From Nitrospira sp. (GTDB lineage Bacteria > Nitrospirota > Nitrospiria > Nitrospirales > Nitrospiraceae), in NCBI GenBank assembly GCA_016873515.1, contig VGXB01000011.1:1-56620 (forward strand): DNA of 56,620 nt. Direction: 5' to 3'. Shown here in pieces: positions 15,948 to 25,911 of the stretch. A program made the translations under genes and the position numbers. The notes under the pieces are model-generated. The model was not told the DNA's origin. It did not search any database and worked only from the letters and a program-made list of their open reading frames with translations. Each line of letters begins with the position of its first letter. Position 1 is the stretch's first letter.

Positions 15948-16544
15948 ATGCGAACGCCGAATCAGATTACCGTCGATCGAGCCCTGCTGCTTTATCTCCT
16001 GCATCTGGCCGAGCCGCACAGGTTGTCGAGCGACGTCAAGCTCCAGCAATTGTGCTTTCTCTGCGCCCTCCAAACGTTCGGGAAAGGCTTCAAGGGGTTC
16101 CATTTCGAATTTTTCCGGTTCGCGTACGGCGCGTTCAGCAAGGATCTCGACAATGACCTTCTGTCGCTGCGGGGCAAAGGGCGAATCGAGAATTTCACAC
16201 TCTCGGATCAAGCGCAAAACGGCGTTATCCCACTCCTGCTGGCGGCGATTGAAGGAGAGGAGGTCAATGAGAAAGTGAAAGAGATCATGAATGCCGTGGT
16301 CGCGGCGTATGGGCCGCAGAGTATCTCGGCCATCACCGGCTCCGTCGAGGCCGTCGAATTGAGTACCCCGCAGCAGCCTGAATTCAAAATTCCTATCCGG
16401 GACATCGTGTTTCACACGACCTTGCTCGTGCCGGGCCGGATCGAGGTGCAGGCCGAGTTTACGCTGCCCCCCCCATGGTTGGCCAAGCTCAACGCCGCGA
16501 TGGGGTACGATGGCAAGTTTGTGCCGATCGGTCAGACTTGGTAG
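15948..16544 (+). CDS. Panacea/SocA-like (DUF4065-type) domain protein
   Basis: This 198-residue soluble protein starts at the ATG at 15948 (MRTPNQITVDRALLLYLLHL). Residues about 8-95 resemble the Panacea/SocA-like domain: an N-terminal helix, KLQQLCFLCAL in place of KLQKLLYF, then FHFEFFRFAYGAFSKDLDND and GRIENFTL near the usual end. That domain occurs in antitoxins and phage-associated proteins; no toxin gene is adjacent. The C-terminal half (about 130-198, FKIPIRDIVFHTTLLVPG) is not recognised. The gene is convergent with, and overlaps by 13 bases, the carboxypeptidase gene. Function unknown. Confidence 0.5.
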   Translation: MRTPNQITVDRALLLYLLHLAEPHRLSSDVKLQQLCFLCALQTFGKGFKGFHFEFFRFAYGAFSKDLDNDLLSLRGKGRIENFTLSDQAQNGVIPLLLAAIEGEEVNEKVKEIMNAVVAAYGPQSISAITGSVEAVELSTPQQPEFKIPIRDIVFHTTLLVPGRIEVQAEFTLPPPWLAKLNAAMGYDGKFVPIGQTW

Positions 16545-18064
16545 ATCTCGCCGTATTTCTTTTCTACATAGGCAAGAAACGGGTCGGGACTGATTGTTCC
16601 ACCGGTGACGCGTTGCGCTAAATGATCTGGTGTGAACATGCGGCCCCAGCGGTGGATCTTCTGCTCCAGCCAGCGGCGCAGCACCAGCAATTGTCCTGCC
16701 GCGATTTCGTCATCCAAGTGGGGAATTTCACGCTGGGCCTGTTCGAAGAATTGCACGGAGTAAAGGTTGCCTAGCGTATAGGTTGGGAAGTACCCAAAGG
16801 CGCCGCACGACCAATGGACGTCCTGCAAGACACCTGCCGCATCGGTGGTGGGGATGATGCCTAGGTAGTCCTCCATTTTCCGGTTCCAGATTGCGGGCAG
16901 ATCGTCAGGCTGAGTCTTGCCTTCGATGAGATCCCGCTCAATCTCGAAGCGCAGCATGATGTGCAGGTTATAGGTCAGCTCATCCGCTTCGACACGGATG
17001 AATGACGGTTTCACACAATTGACCGCGGCGTAAAACTGTTCGACATCGACCACGCGCAGTTGGTGATGAAACGTTTGTTGAAGAATCGGATAAAAGAAAC
17101 GCCAAAACGCGCGAGATCGGCCGACACAATTTTCCCAGAGGCGCGACTGACTCTCGTGGATACCGAGGGAGACCGAATCGCCCAGCGGGGTGCCGTAGTA
17201 GCGTGGGTCCAGTCCTTGGTCATAGAGCCCGTGCCCACCCTCATGGATACAGCTGAACAGGCAGGATTGGAGTTCGTGCTCGTGTATGCGTGTGGTCACA
17301 CGCACGTCGGTCGGATGGAACGATGTCGTAAACGGATGGGCTGAGAGATCCAGCCGGCCGCGCTCGAAGTCGTAGCCCATGGCGATCAGCACGAGCCGCC
17401 CGAATTCAAGCTGCTGGTGGTGATCGTAGGACTGGCGCAGGATTCCGTCGTCGATGCGAACACGGCTCTGGGTGATCTTCTTCAAGAGGGGAACGAGGCG
17501 GGCCTTGAGTGTGGAGAAGACGGGCTGAAGGGTGGCAATCGTGGCCCCAGGCTCGTACACATCCAGCAGTGCATTGTAGGGCGAATCCTTGTACTCGAGA
17601 TATTGCGCTTCCTCGCGTTTAAGGGAGAGCACAGTGCGAAGGTTTGGGAGGAACATGGCGAACCGGTTTTGCTCTTTGGCTTCAGCCCATACTTGTTGAG
17701 CGAGGGAACATTCGCGACTCAGCGTGACCACGAAATCGGAGGGCAGCTTCTTGGCCCGGTTGAAATCCCGCCAGACCTCTCGTAACAGCGAACGGGACGG
17801 CTCGTCCCACAGGTCACCGGTCTGCTCATAGGCCGCACCCGTAGCTGGGTCGATCCATTGCGCCAGAAGTTTCTCGATGTCCGGGGACACCAGTTTCTGA
17901 TGGGCCATGCCCTGCAGCACAGCAATTTGTTCAGCCCGCGCTTCACCTCCGCCGGCCGGCATATAGGTCTCCTGATCCCACGACAGCACGGAAGTAGCGC
18001 TGTTGATGCGCTGAATGTCCAGCAGTCTCGCCGTGAGAGGTTCCAACGTCGCAAGAGTCTTCAA
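16532..18064 (-). CDS. M32 family metallocarboxypeptidase
   Basis: A 510-residue protein of the thermostable carboxypeptidase 1 (Taq/Pfu) family. The zinc motif HEGGH is at 274-278 and a downstream ligand Glu at 304 (GIHESQSRLWEN). Other family blocks include SVLSWDQETYMPAGG near the start, HPFTTSFHPTDVRVTTR, RVEADELTYNLHIMLRFEIE and GALGYFPTYTLGN (here GAFGYFPTYTLGN). Length matches the family (about 500). It removes C-terminal residues from peptides in the cytoplasm, with no evident pathway link to neighbours. It is transcribed alone. Confidence 0.93.
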   Translation of the reverse strand: MKTLATLEPLTARLLDIQRINSATSVLSWDQETYMPAGGGEARAEQIAVLQGMAHQKLVSPDIEKLLAQWIDPATGAAYEQTGDLWDEPSRSLLREVWRDFNRAKKLPSDFVVTLSRECSLAQQVWAEAKEQNRFAMFLPNLRTVLSLKREEAQYLEYKDSPYNALLDVYEPGATIATLQPVFSTLKARLVPLLKKITQSRVRIDDGILRQSYDHHQQLEFGRLVLIAMGYDFERGRLDLSAHPFTTSFHPTDVRVTTRIHEHELQSCLFSCIHEGGHGLYDQGLDPRYYGTPLGDSVSLGIHESQSRLWENCVGRSRAFWRFFYPILQQTFHHQLRVVDVEQFYAAVNCVKPSFIRVEADELTYNLHIMLRFEIERDLIEGKTQPDDLPAIWNRKMEDYLGIIPTTDAAGVLQDVHWSCGAFGYFPTYTLGNLYSVQFFEQAQREIPHLDDEIAAGQLLVLRRWLEQKIHRWGRMFTPDHLAQRVTGGTISPDPFLAYVEKKYGEIYQV

Positions 18065-18190
18065 GTCAGGCCTCCTCCATCATTCGCGCGCACGTGACGC
18101 GTTGCTGATGTATGATGCGTCCCAGTGTACGCAGGGTGGCGATCTTTTTCAAACCGGTGGAAGGAACGCAGAGTTGGAGCAGAATGGTAT

Positions 18191-18207
18191 ATGAATCATG
18201 CGGGCTA
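18191..18207 (+). repeat. Half copy of the palindromic element found at 55459-55512
   Basis: ATGAATCATGCGGGCTA matches one arm of the 17-base inverted repeat near 55.5 kb at 16 of 17 positions. It overlaps the stop codon of the RND pump gene. The partner arm is not visible, so it could be a decayed copy or a chance match. Confidence 0.35.
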
Positions 18208-21200
18208 AGCCGTCACCAACCCCTTTGCTTCGACCTCTTTCGGCATTGTGCTCGACTCATCCTGTTGATGTTGCGCGGCGATCAGCGAGTAAAACACCGG
18301 CACGACAAAGAGGGTAAAAAGGGTGCCGACCGTCATGCCGGTGATCAGCATCATTCCGATACTGTTACGGGCAGCCGCTCCTGGGCCCATGGCGAGAACT
18401 AACGGCAGATGGCCGAAGACGGTGGCCGTCGACGTCATTAGCACCGGTCGCAACCGGGTCATTGACGCCTCTTGGATTGCCGCCAGCCGTGAGCGCCCGC
18501 GTGCTTGCAATTGGTTTGCGAACTCCACGATGAGGATGCCGTTCTTGGCGATCAATCCGACGAGGGTGATGAGACCAACTTGCGAATAGATATTGATCGT
18601 CGTGAGATCGAGAAAGCTGACGACGAGCGCACCGGAGACGGCCAAGGGTACCGAGCCGAGCAACACGATCAATGGATCACGAAAACTCTTGAATTGGGCA
18701 GCCAGTACCAAATAGATGAGAGCGATGGCGAAACCGAGTGTGACGGTCAGCGCCGAACCTTCCTGGCGCAATTGCCGCGATTCGCCGGCATAGTCGATGA
18801 TCACACGCGGTCCGGCGGATACTGCGGCGGCTTCGAGAACGCGGAGACCACCTTCCTTCGTCACGCCTGGTTTGAGGCCGCCGAAGATGCGGACGGCGTT
18901 GCGCTGCTGGAAGCGGTTCAACGAACGTGGCGCGGTGCTCGTTTCGATGTGGGTGAAGGTCGAGATCGGCACCAACTGCCCACTTGGCGTCTTGATTTTG
19001 AGGTCAAGCAGGGGATCGACGGTAGCACGGTCCCGGTCACCTAGTTGCGGGATGACCTTGTAGCTGCGGTCGAAGTAGTTGAACCGGTTGACGTACCCCC
19101 CACCGAGCAGCGTGCCGAGTTCGCGGCCGACCCCGGCCAGATCGAGCCCCAAATCCGCGAGCCGTTCACGATCCAACACCACACGAGCCTGCGGCAGGTC
19201 GATCTTCAGATCAGTATCGACATATAAGAACTTCCCGCTCTGCCAGCCTGCCCCCAGCACCGCCCCAACCATGTCGAGCATCTGTTCCGCGGGCACCTCG
19301 CTTTGGAGGATCAGTTCCACGTCGTACTGGCCTGGAGTCGGCAACGGGGCATCCAGGCGCGGAAACACCCGAAGGCCGGGTACTTGCGAGACTGCACCGA
19401 ACACGTCGTCATAGATCTCCTCGGTCGAGCGAACCCGGTCATGCCAATCCTTCATGACGATCCCGCCGAAGCCGCCCCACGCCGTTGTGAGCGACCAGGT
19501 ATAATCGGTTTCGGGGATGGCGGTGATCGCGTTGACGATTTGGAAGTGCTGGTGATTAGTGGCATGGACCGTTGAGTCCGGTGACGCTTCGAAAAACAGG
19601 CTGATGTGATTCTGGTCCTCTACCGGGGCCAGCTCCAGGCGCGAGAAGTGATACAGCGGCCAGGCAGCGACCGCAATCAGGAGCGCGGCGATCACGAATC
19701 CCCATGGCATCGTAAGCGCACCGTTGAGCAACCGGGCATAGAGCGCACGCGCCTCCTCGAACCGTCGATTGACAAACGCGGTCAACCGGCTTTCTTTCCC
19801 CTGTGGGGGCACGAATCGCGAACTCATGACGGGCGAAAGAGTAATCGCTACGAGTCCAGACAGCACCACGGCGCCGGCCAGGGTGATGGCAAATTCCCAG
19901 AATAAAGATCCAGTAAGCCCCCCCTGGAATCCGATGGGAGCATAGACGGTCGCGAGGGTAATAGTCATGGCGGTGATTGGGCCCAACAGTTCACGGGCGG
20001 CGGCCAGTGCCGCCTCGATGCGGGATTGCCCCAATCGCACATGCCGCTCGACGTTTTCGACCACCACGATGGCATCGTCCACGACCAGCCCAACCGACAG
20101 CACGATTGCGAGGAGGGTCAGCAGATTGAGGCTGAACCCGAAGGCGGCCATGAGGAGGGCCGCGCCGATCAGTGACACCGGAATCGCGACAAGCGGGACG
20201 AGGGCCGTGCGGACCGACCCCATGAACAGGAAGACCACCAACGCGACGATCAAAATTGTTTCTGCCAACGTCTTAGAGATTTCCCGCAGCGCGTTCCGGA
20301 TGAACATCGTGCTGTCCCAGACAAGCTTCATGTCGATATCGCCCGGTAGCGTCGGTCGGATTCGCTCGATCTCGTCGCGCAGGCGGTGGCCCGCGTCGAT
20401 TTCGTTGACACCCGGCACCGTCCAGATACCGAGATAGACGCCTTCCGTCTTATCGTACTTGGCAATCAGGGTCGCTTCTTCAGCTTCCCGCTCGATCCAC
20501 GCGACGTCCTTGAGCCTCACGATGGCGCCGCCACGGTCGGCCACAATCAGTTCCTCGAATTCGACAGCTGACCGGAGATCGGTATTCGCGAGCAGATTGA
20601 CTTGGACGAGATTGCCTTTGGTACGGCCGACCGCCGCCAAATAATTGTTCCGTCGCAGCGCACCCTGGATGTCGCCAGGGGAGAGATTGAACGAGGCAAG
20701 CCGATCGGGGTCGATCCATATCCGCATCGCTATTTGGCGCTCCCCTTCGAAGGTGACTCGTTGGACACCGGGGAGCGTCGAGAGCCGGGGCTGTAACGTA
20801 CGGAGCAGCCAATCGGTGACGGCAGGGACGGTTCGTTCCGTCGAACTGAAGCTCAAATAGAACGAGGCATAAGGCCGATCAGCTCGCTTGATGTCGATGG
20901 CGGAGGGTTCGGCTTCCGGCGGTAGCTCCGACCGGACCTGTTGGAGCCGGGCAGTCACTTCCGCTAGGGCCGCCGTGCTGTCATGGTTGAGCTTTAGGTG
21001 AACGGTCACCGTGCTGATCCCGGCCCGACTGATCGATTCCACGTAGTCGACACCGCTGATGGCGGCGACTGCCCGTTCGATCGGCGTGCTGATGAATCCA
21101 CGAATGGTTTCGGCGCCGGCACCGTAATACATGGTGGTGATCACGACGAGCGAGTTTTTGATCTGAGGATACTGTTGCACCGGCAGGGATGTCATGGTTC

Positions 21201-21300
21201 GCCACCCGGCGAGCAGGATGACGAGGTTGACAACGATTGCCAACACGGGATGCTTGATGAACAAATCAGTCAACGATGTGCGGGTCGTGTCCGGGGGCAT
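18205..21300 (-). CDS. RND efflux pump inner-membrane transporter, AcrB/MdtB-type
   Basis: This 1031-residue protein has the full RND layout of 12 helices and two large periplasmic loops. It opens with FIKHPVLAIVVNLVILLAGW, typical of the hydrophobe/amphiphile efflux (HAE1) group. Helix 4 holds the proton-relay Asp pair (LVVDDAIVVVENVER). Other blocks are SGVDYVESISRAGIS, ITLSPVMSSRF and MTSTATVFGHLPLVLA near the end. It starts 11 bases after its adaptor gene. It is expected to export organic compounds by proton antiport; the substrate is unknown. No TolC-type outer-membrane gene is present in this window. Confidence 0.93.
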   Translation of the reverse strand: MPPDTTRTSLTDLFIKHPVLAIVVNLVILLAGWRTMTSLPVQQYPQIKNSLVVITTMYYGAGAETIRGFISTPIERAVAAISGVDYVESISRAGISTVTVHLKLNHDSTAALAEVTARLQQVRSELPPEAEPSAIDIKRADRPYASFYLSFSSTERTVPAVTDWLLRTLQPRLSTLPGVQRVTFEGERQIAMRIWIDPDRLASFNLSPGDIQGALRRNNYLAAVGRTKGNLVQVNLLANTDLRSAVEFEELIVADRGGAIVRLKDVAWIEREAEEATLIAKYDKTEGVYLGIWTVPGVNEIDAGHRLRDEIERIRPTLPGDIDMKLVWDSTMFIRNALREISKTLAETILIVALVVFLFMGSVRTALVPLVAIPVSLIGAALLMAAFGFSLNLLTLLAIVLSVGLVVDDAIVVVENVERHVRLGQSRIEAALAAARELLGPITAMTITLATVYAPIGFQGGLTGSLFWEFAITLAGAVVLSGLVAITLSPVMSSRFVPPQGKESRLTAFVNRRFEEARALYARLLNGALTMPWGFVIAALLIAVAAWPLYHFSRLELAPVEDQNHISLFFEASPDSTVHATNHQHFQIVNAITAIPETDYTWSLTTAWGGFGGIVMKDWHDRVRSTEEIYDDVFGAVSQVPGLRVFPRLDAPLPTPGQYDVELILQSEVPAEQMLDMVGAVLGAGWQSGKFLYVDTDLKIDLPQARVVLDRERLADLGLDLAGVGRELGTLLGGGYVNRFNYFDRSYKVIPQLGDRDRATVDPLLDLKIKTPSGQLVPISTFTHIETSTAPRSLNRFQQRNAVRIFGGLKPGVTKEGGLRVLEAAAVSAGPRVIIDYAGESRQLRQEGSALTVTLGFAIALIYLVLAAQFKSFRDPLIVLLGSVPLAVSGALVVSFLDLTTINIYSQVGLITLVGLIAKNGILIVEFANQLQARGRSRLAAIQEASMTRLRPVLMTSTATVFGHLPLVLAMGPGAAARNSIGMMLITGMTVGTLFTLFVVPVFYSLIAAQHQQDESSTMPKEVEAKGLVTA

Positions 21301-21311
21301 AATGGCTCTGA

Positions 21312-22439
21312 TTACGGTCTTCCGATCGCGGGCTGGTCTGTTGGTGTTTGTTCAGCCGTCTCTGTGATGGTGACGAGGATGCCGTCGCGAAGTTTGAACG
21401 AACCCAGGGCGGCGATCCGTTCCCCGGCCGTTAGTCCAGATTGGATGACGATTTCGTCAGCGAGCATGGCCCCGCTTTCAACCTGGCGGGCATGTACTCT
21501 GGCGCGGCCATCCTTGTCTTGTGCAACCACAAACACCTGGTCCCCTCCAGGTCCCTTGCGTAACGCACTGACCGGAATAGCCACGACTGTTTGCATGGAG
21601 CCAACAGGAATGCGGACGCGGACGGAGGATCCTGGTACCGGCGCGTAACGGGTGCCCTCGATTCTGGCACGCACCATGGCGTTTCGAGTCGTTGGATCAA
21701 CGCGTGCATCGAGGGCGACGATCTTCGCCATAACCGCAGTGGGATTGCGAGTTGCGTAGACTTCAACCGATTCGCCGACGTGCAAACCCGCAGCGATCTG
21801 TTGGGGGAGCGAGAAGTCGATATGCACGGCGTTGTCCACGCCTTGCAGCGTGGTCAGGAGTGTGCCCTCCTCCAGGTATTGGCCGGGATGGACATCTGTG
21901 ATGCCCACTTTGGCCTGGAACGGAGCGCGGATCGTCTTTTTTGCAATGATCGCTTTGATCCGGGCCATCTGGGCTTGTGCGATATCCAGGTCCGCGCGCG
22001 CCCGATCCACTTCTTCCTGTGTCGTGGCGAGCTCCTCGCGGAGGTTCTGTCGACGTTCAAGAACGGTCTTGGCCAGTGTAGCCTGGGCTTCTTGGGCCGT
22101 GAGTTCCGCTGCTTCAACTGAGACGTCGAGAGCCACCAATAAGGTTCCGGCTTCCACAATCTGCCCGGGGATGAGCCGAATGTCGCGGACCGTTCCAGCC
22201 AGCTCGTTCTTCAGCGTCACCGAACGGAGTGCGAGAACTGTTCCGATCGACGTCGTGGTGTGGCGATGGTCGATGGCGCGTGCGACGGCGACGGTGACGG
22301 ACTCCATCAACTCGGACTGATTGGTCGACGCCGTCTGCTCGTCTTCGAGAGATTCGTATTTCCAAGTGGCTAGGCCGAAGCCCAGGACGAGGACACACAT
22401 AACGAGGACGATTGATCCGATCCAATTTTGGCGATTCAT
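21312..22439 (-). CDS. RND efflux periplasmic adaptor (membrane fusion protein)
   Basis: A 375-residue protein with an N-terminal membrane anchor (IGSIVLVMCVLVLGFGLATW). A split lipoyl domain follows (VTLKNELAGTVRDIRLIPGQ, then ITDVHPGQYLEEG), flanking an alpha-hairpin (about 140-205, Glu/Gln/Arg-rich). Beta-barrel and membrane-proximal domains come next (GSMQTVVAIPVSALRKGP, GLTAGERIAALGSFKLRDG). It joins the inner-membrane pump encoded downstream to an outer-membrane channel. First gene of a two-gene operon; no regulator is adjacent. Confidence 0.92.
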   Translation of the reverse strand: MNRQNWIGSIVLVMCVLVLGFGLATWKYESLEDEQTASTNQSELMESVTVAVARAIDHRHTTTSIGTVLALRSVTLKNELAGTVRDIRLIPGQIVEAGTLLVALDVSVEAAELTAQEAQATLAKTVLERRQNLREELATTQEEVDRARADLDIAQAQMARIKAIIAKKTIRAPFQAKVGITDVHPGQYLEEGTLLTTLQGVDNAVHIDFSLPQQIAAGLHVGESVEVYATRNPTAVMAKIVALDARVDPTTRNAMVRARIEGTRYAPVPGSSVRVRIPVGSMQTVVAIPVSALRKGPGGDQVFVVAQDKDGRARVHARQVESGAMLADEIVIQSGLTAGERIAALGSFKLRDGILVTITETAEQTPTDQPAIGRP

Positions 22440-22556
22440 AGTAACGCTCGCCGGGCTATGTTACCAAATTCTGGTCCTCCATGGCTGCGGGGATTCAGGT
22501 GGAAGCTGCATCGCGAATATAGTCCTTGACGGTAATCGGAAACGGCGATATGTCCT

Positions 22557-23459
22557 ATGCCCATGACACACCCTACTACGACAGTGGCCTATGGGTCGGT
22601 CGTGCTCGCGGCGGTGCTCTGGGGCGGCTCGATCGTGGCGCAGAAGATGGCCTTGGGGTCCTTTTCCGCCGTGGAGGCTTCGGTCCTCCGCGACATTGGC
22701 GGATTGATGATTCTCTTGGCAACCTGGTGGTGGCAGGAGCGAGGCACCTTCCACATCACCTGGTCCGACGCCCGCTTGCTGGGCCTGCTTGGCCTGGGCG
22801 TCTTGGGCAATCATCTGCTGATTCTGATGGGACTGAATTATGTGAGCGGGGCTGTGGGTGGTGTCATCATTGGGGCTAGCCCGGTCGTGACGACGCTGCT
22901 CTCCGCGATGTTGATTCGCGACGTGCCGTTGCGCGCGGTCTGGCTAGGTGCCCTGCTTTCGTTTGCCGGTGTCGGGTTGGTATCGGTCGCGGGATTTCAG
23001 GCTGCCGGAGAGCAACCGTTGCTCGGCGGCACCCTGGTGTTCCTTGGTGTGCTTAGTTGGGCGCTGTACAGCATCGGCAGCCGGACTATCATGGAGCGGG
23101 TGTCGGCGCTGACCGTCAACTGGACGACGCTGTTGGTCGCGACGGTGTTGCAAGTCCCACTGCTGTGGACCGATCGAAAAATCATGGATGCAGGCCTGGC
23201 GTCGGTCACGACGTCCGATTGGCTGGCGCTCGGCTATCTGGTGGTATTTGCCACAGCGGTGGCGCAGCAGGCCTGGCTTTTCGGCGTGAAGGGAGTTGGT
23301 CCGTCGCGAGCCTCGGTGCTGGGGAACCTCACACCGGTCGCCGCCATTGGCTTATCCGCGCTGATTCTGCACGAGTTAGTCGGCGTGATCGAACTCCTCG
23401 GTATCAGTGTTATCTTAGCTGGCGTGTGGGTGGTCAATCGCCAAACGGCTGAGAGGTAG
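22557..23459 (+). CDS. EamA/DMT family transporter
   Basis: This 300-residue membrane protein has ten hydrophobic segments in two repeated halves of five, the signature of the EamA (drug/metabolite) family. Typical blocks are SVVLAAVLWGGSIVAQKMAL near the start, the Pro/Gly-rich ends of each half, and GNLTPVAAIGLSALILHE in the last repeat. ATGs at 22557 and 22563 are equally possible. Substrate is unknown. It is divergent from the RND operon with about 115 bases between. Confidence 0.85.
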   Translation: MPMTHPTTTVAYGSVVLAAVLWGGSIVAQKMALGSFSAVEASVLRDIGGLMILLATWWWQERGTFHITWSDARLLGLLGLGVLGNHLLILMGLNYVSGAVGGVIIGASPVVTTLLSAMLIRDVPLRAVWLGALLSFAGVGLVSVAGFQAAGEQPLLGGTLVFLGVLSWALYSIGSRTIMERVSALTVNWTTLLVATVLQVPLLWTDRKIMDAGLASVTTSDWLALGYLVVFATAVAQQAWLFGVKGVGPSRASVLGNLTPVAAIGLSALILHELVGVIELLGISVILAGVWVVNRQTAER

Positions 23460-23600
23460 AGTTAACAGCTAACTTTCAGGTCTCGATCCCCGCCCCTGCA
23501 GTGGAGCATTATAGCCGCACTCGTGATATAGTGTCGTGGCACAGTCGGCCAGCTCTCCTCGGATCAGAAGCCATCTTGCCTTGCCGAATGACGTACGGTT

Positions 23601-25052
23601 ATGAACAGTAAATATCCTCAGATTCTGGTTCTGCTGGCCGTAGGCACGGCAGCCAGCATCGACATGCTGACCTCAATTGGCTGCCAGATCTGGGTTGGGT
23701 ATGCGTTTGCCATACTGTTGTGCCTGTGGATCGAACGGTCGAGCGCAGCTTATATCGTGGCAACGGTCGCCACGGTGTTGTTGCTAAGGAAGTCCATCTT
23801 CTCTGATCCCAGCAGCGCGCTGGGTGCTGGTGTGTTCGAATGTCTGGTGGCTGTCATTTTTGTCTGGATCACGGCCGGACTGGTGTGGCGCGCCAAACTG
23901 GCAAAGCTCGACGATGCGACGAGGCGATTGGGGGCGATCGTGGAAAGCAGCCGCGATGCCATTCTGAGTGTAACCCCCGATGGATTCGTGACCACGTGGA
24001 ATGCGGGAGCGGAGGAGATTTTCGGGTATGCCGCTAGTGAAATGATCGGTAAGTCGATTTTGAACTTGGTTCCGCCGCATCGCGAGGCAGACAAAAAATG
24101 GGTGCTCTTGACGGTACGGGGGCAAACGATTCATACCTACGACACCGTGCGGTTGACCAAGGATGGCCGGATGATCGATGTCTCGGTCACCGTCTCTCCG
24201 CTCAGAGATGCGGCCGGTCAGTTCCTCGGCGTGTCGAAAATTATTCGTGATATCAGCGAACAGAAACGCGTGCAAGCCCTCCTGCAAAAAGCCCACGAGC
24301 AATTGGAGATCAAGGTGCAGGAACGCACCGTTGAATTAAGCGATGCCAACTATTCTCTTCGAGAACTGTCCAGCCGGCTCATGCAGGTACAGGAGGAAGA
24401 ACGAAGCCGGTTAGCCCGCGATCTGCATGATGAAATCGGACAATTATTGACCGCGCTGAAAATTGATTTGCAAGAAATCAAGCATGGCGAAGTGGGGCAA
24501 GTCCGTGCCGATGCCCTCACGGACAGTCTGGAGCTGGTGGATCATTTGCTGACTCAAGTGCGCACACTGGCCTTAAATCTGCGACCGTCTGTACTCGATG
24601 ATTTGGGCTTGGTGCCGGCGCTGCGATGGTATGCGAGCCGTCAAGCGAACCGGAACGGATGGACCCTCGCGCTCTCCGTACAGGGCATGGTTAAACGGGT
24701 GCCTGCCCCGATCGAAGTGGCTTGCTTTCGCATTGTGCAGGAGGCGCTCACCAACGTCGCGAAGTATGCGATGGCGAAGACCATCGATCTCATGTTACAT
24801 CAACAGGAAGAGGAATTGACGCTGATCATTCAAGACGATGGCAGGGGCTTCGACGTGGCGTCCGCGCGGCAGCGGGCGCAGGAAGGGCAATCCATCGGAC
24901 TGCTCAGCATGGAAGAACGGGTAAGGCTGGTGGGCGGTATCTTGGAGATTTCTTCAACCTCAGGCCGTGGAACCACGATTCTCATTCGATTCCCACTCTC
25001 GACACCTGACTTCCCCGAGCAGCATGATACGACTGAGGTAATGTCCACATGA
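23601..25052 (+). CDS. Sensor histidine kinase with PAS domain, NarX/DegS type
   Basis: This 483-residue protein has three N-terminal membrane segments (about 7-28, 33-48 and 50-100) and no sizeable periplasmic loop. A PAS domain (about 107-222, SRDAILSVTPDGFVTTWNAG, EIFGYAASEMIG) and a short coiled coil (223-260) follow. The HisKA_3 dimerisation domain carries His276 (SRLARDLHDEIGQLL), and the ATPase domain has Asn385 (EALTNVAKYA) and DDGRGF at 412-417. It phosphorylates the regulator in the next gene, whose ATG overlaps its stop (ATGA). The signal is unknown. Confidence 0.92.
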   Translation: MNSKYPQILVLLAVGTAASIDMLTSIGCQIWVGYAFAILLCLWIERSSAAYIVATVATVLLLRKSIFSDPSSALGAGVFECLVAVIFVWITAGLVWRAKLAKLDDATRRLGAIVESSRDAILSVTPDGFVTTWNAGAEEIFGYAASEMIGKSILNLVPPHREADKKWVLLTVRGQTIHTYDTVRLTKDGRMIDVSVTVSPLRDAAGQFLGVSKIIRDISEQKRVQALLQKAHEQLEIKVQERTVELSDANYSLRELSSRLMQVQEEERSRLARDLHDEIGQLLTALKIDLQEIKHGEVGQVRADALTDSLELVDHLLTQVRTLALNLRPSVLDDLGLVPALRWYASRQANRNGWTLALSVQGMVKRVPAPIEVACFRIVQEALTNVAKYAMAKTIDLMLHQQEEELTLIIQDDGRGFDVASARQRAQEGQSIGLLSMEERVRLVGGILEISSTSGRGTTILIRFPLSTPDFPEQHDTTEVMST

Positions 25053-25702
25053 GCCGTCTGCGAGTGATAATTGCCGAGGATCATAAATTGGTTTTGGCCG
25101 GGATGCGGGCTTTGTTGGAAAGGATTGACGATATCGAAGTCGTGTCCACTGTGGGAGACGGGTGGGAGGCCGTCAAGGCTGTACAGGCCTTCGCTCCGGA
25201 TCTGGTGCTGATGGATATTGCGATGCCGGAATTGAACGGGATGGATGCGACCTCCAGGATCGTCAAGGAATTTCCCACCACTCGCGTGATCTTGCTGTCA
25301 ATGCATGCCAATGAAGAGTATCTCCAGCAGGCCCTGCAGTCGGGTGCCTCGGGATACCTCTTGAAGGGGGCCGAGCTGGCGGAGCTGGAATTGGCCATTA
25401 AGACGGTGAGCAGGGGCGAATCCTATCTGACCCCGGCGGTGGCGAAGTATGCGATCGCGTCTTATCGAGACAAGTCCGATGGCGCCATCAGTCCCTTGGG
25501 CAGGCTTAGCATGCGCCAGCGTGAAATCTTGCAGCTCATTGCAGAGGGCCATACCACCAAAGATATCGCGCAGCGCCTGAATGTGAGCGTGAAGACCGTC
25601 GAAACCCATCGAGCCCACCTAATGGAACGGCTCAAAATTCACGATGTGCCTGGGCTTGTCCGGTTTGCGGTGCGTGTTGGATTGATTCAGCCGGACCTGT
25701 AA
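25049..25702 (+). CDS. NarL/LuxR-family response regulator
   Basis: This 217-residue protein has a receiver domain (about 4-120; phospho-acceptor Asp56 in DLVLMDIAMPELNG, acidic pair AEDHKLV, Lys in GYLLKGAE). A C-terminal LuxR-type helix-turn-helix follows (about 150-212, LSMRQREILQLIAEGHTTKD, RLNVSVKTVETHRAHLMERL). Start codon overlaps the kinase stop, so the two are made together. It is expected to control transcription. Targets are unknown. Confidence 0.94.
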   Translation: MSRLRVIIAEDHKLVLAGMRALLERIDDIEVVSTVGDGWEAVKAVQAFAPDLVLMDIAMPELNGMDATSRIVKEFPTTRVILLSMHANEEYLQQALQSGASGYLLKGAELAELELAIKTVSRGESYLTPAVAKYAIASYRDKSDGAISPLGRLSMRQREILQLIAEGHTTKDIAQRLNVSVKTVETHRAHLMERLKIHDVPGLVRFAVRVGLIQPDL

Positions 25703-25739
25703 TTCCTCCAACATTCATCCTGCAGTTCCTCCATGAAAT

Positions 25740-25800
25740 TAGTGAGCCCCCTCAGGGATCATTACCTGTGCTATCAGGGTTTTACCTGATGGGTTTCTTC
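25740..25800 (-). mobile_element. Possible fragment of an IS4-type transposase gene start
   Basis: The minus strand encodes SGKTLIAQVM, like the opening of IS4-family transposases with the DUF4372-type N-terminus (SGKTLFAQLMDFLP). The likeness stops after about ten codons. A similar but clearer fragment lies at 26715-26763 on the same strand. Too short to be sure. Confidence 0.3.
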
Positions 25801-25911
25801 TGTCACTTCTGACATCTTTGCCGCCCTGGATGAGGTCAGCGAGCAGCGCATAGAAGTTCAGGCCTGGAACGCATCGGGCAGAACTGACGTAGAGGGGGCC
25901 TCTTCGTACGC

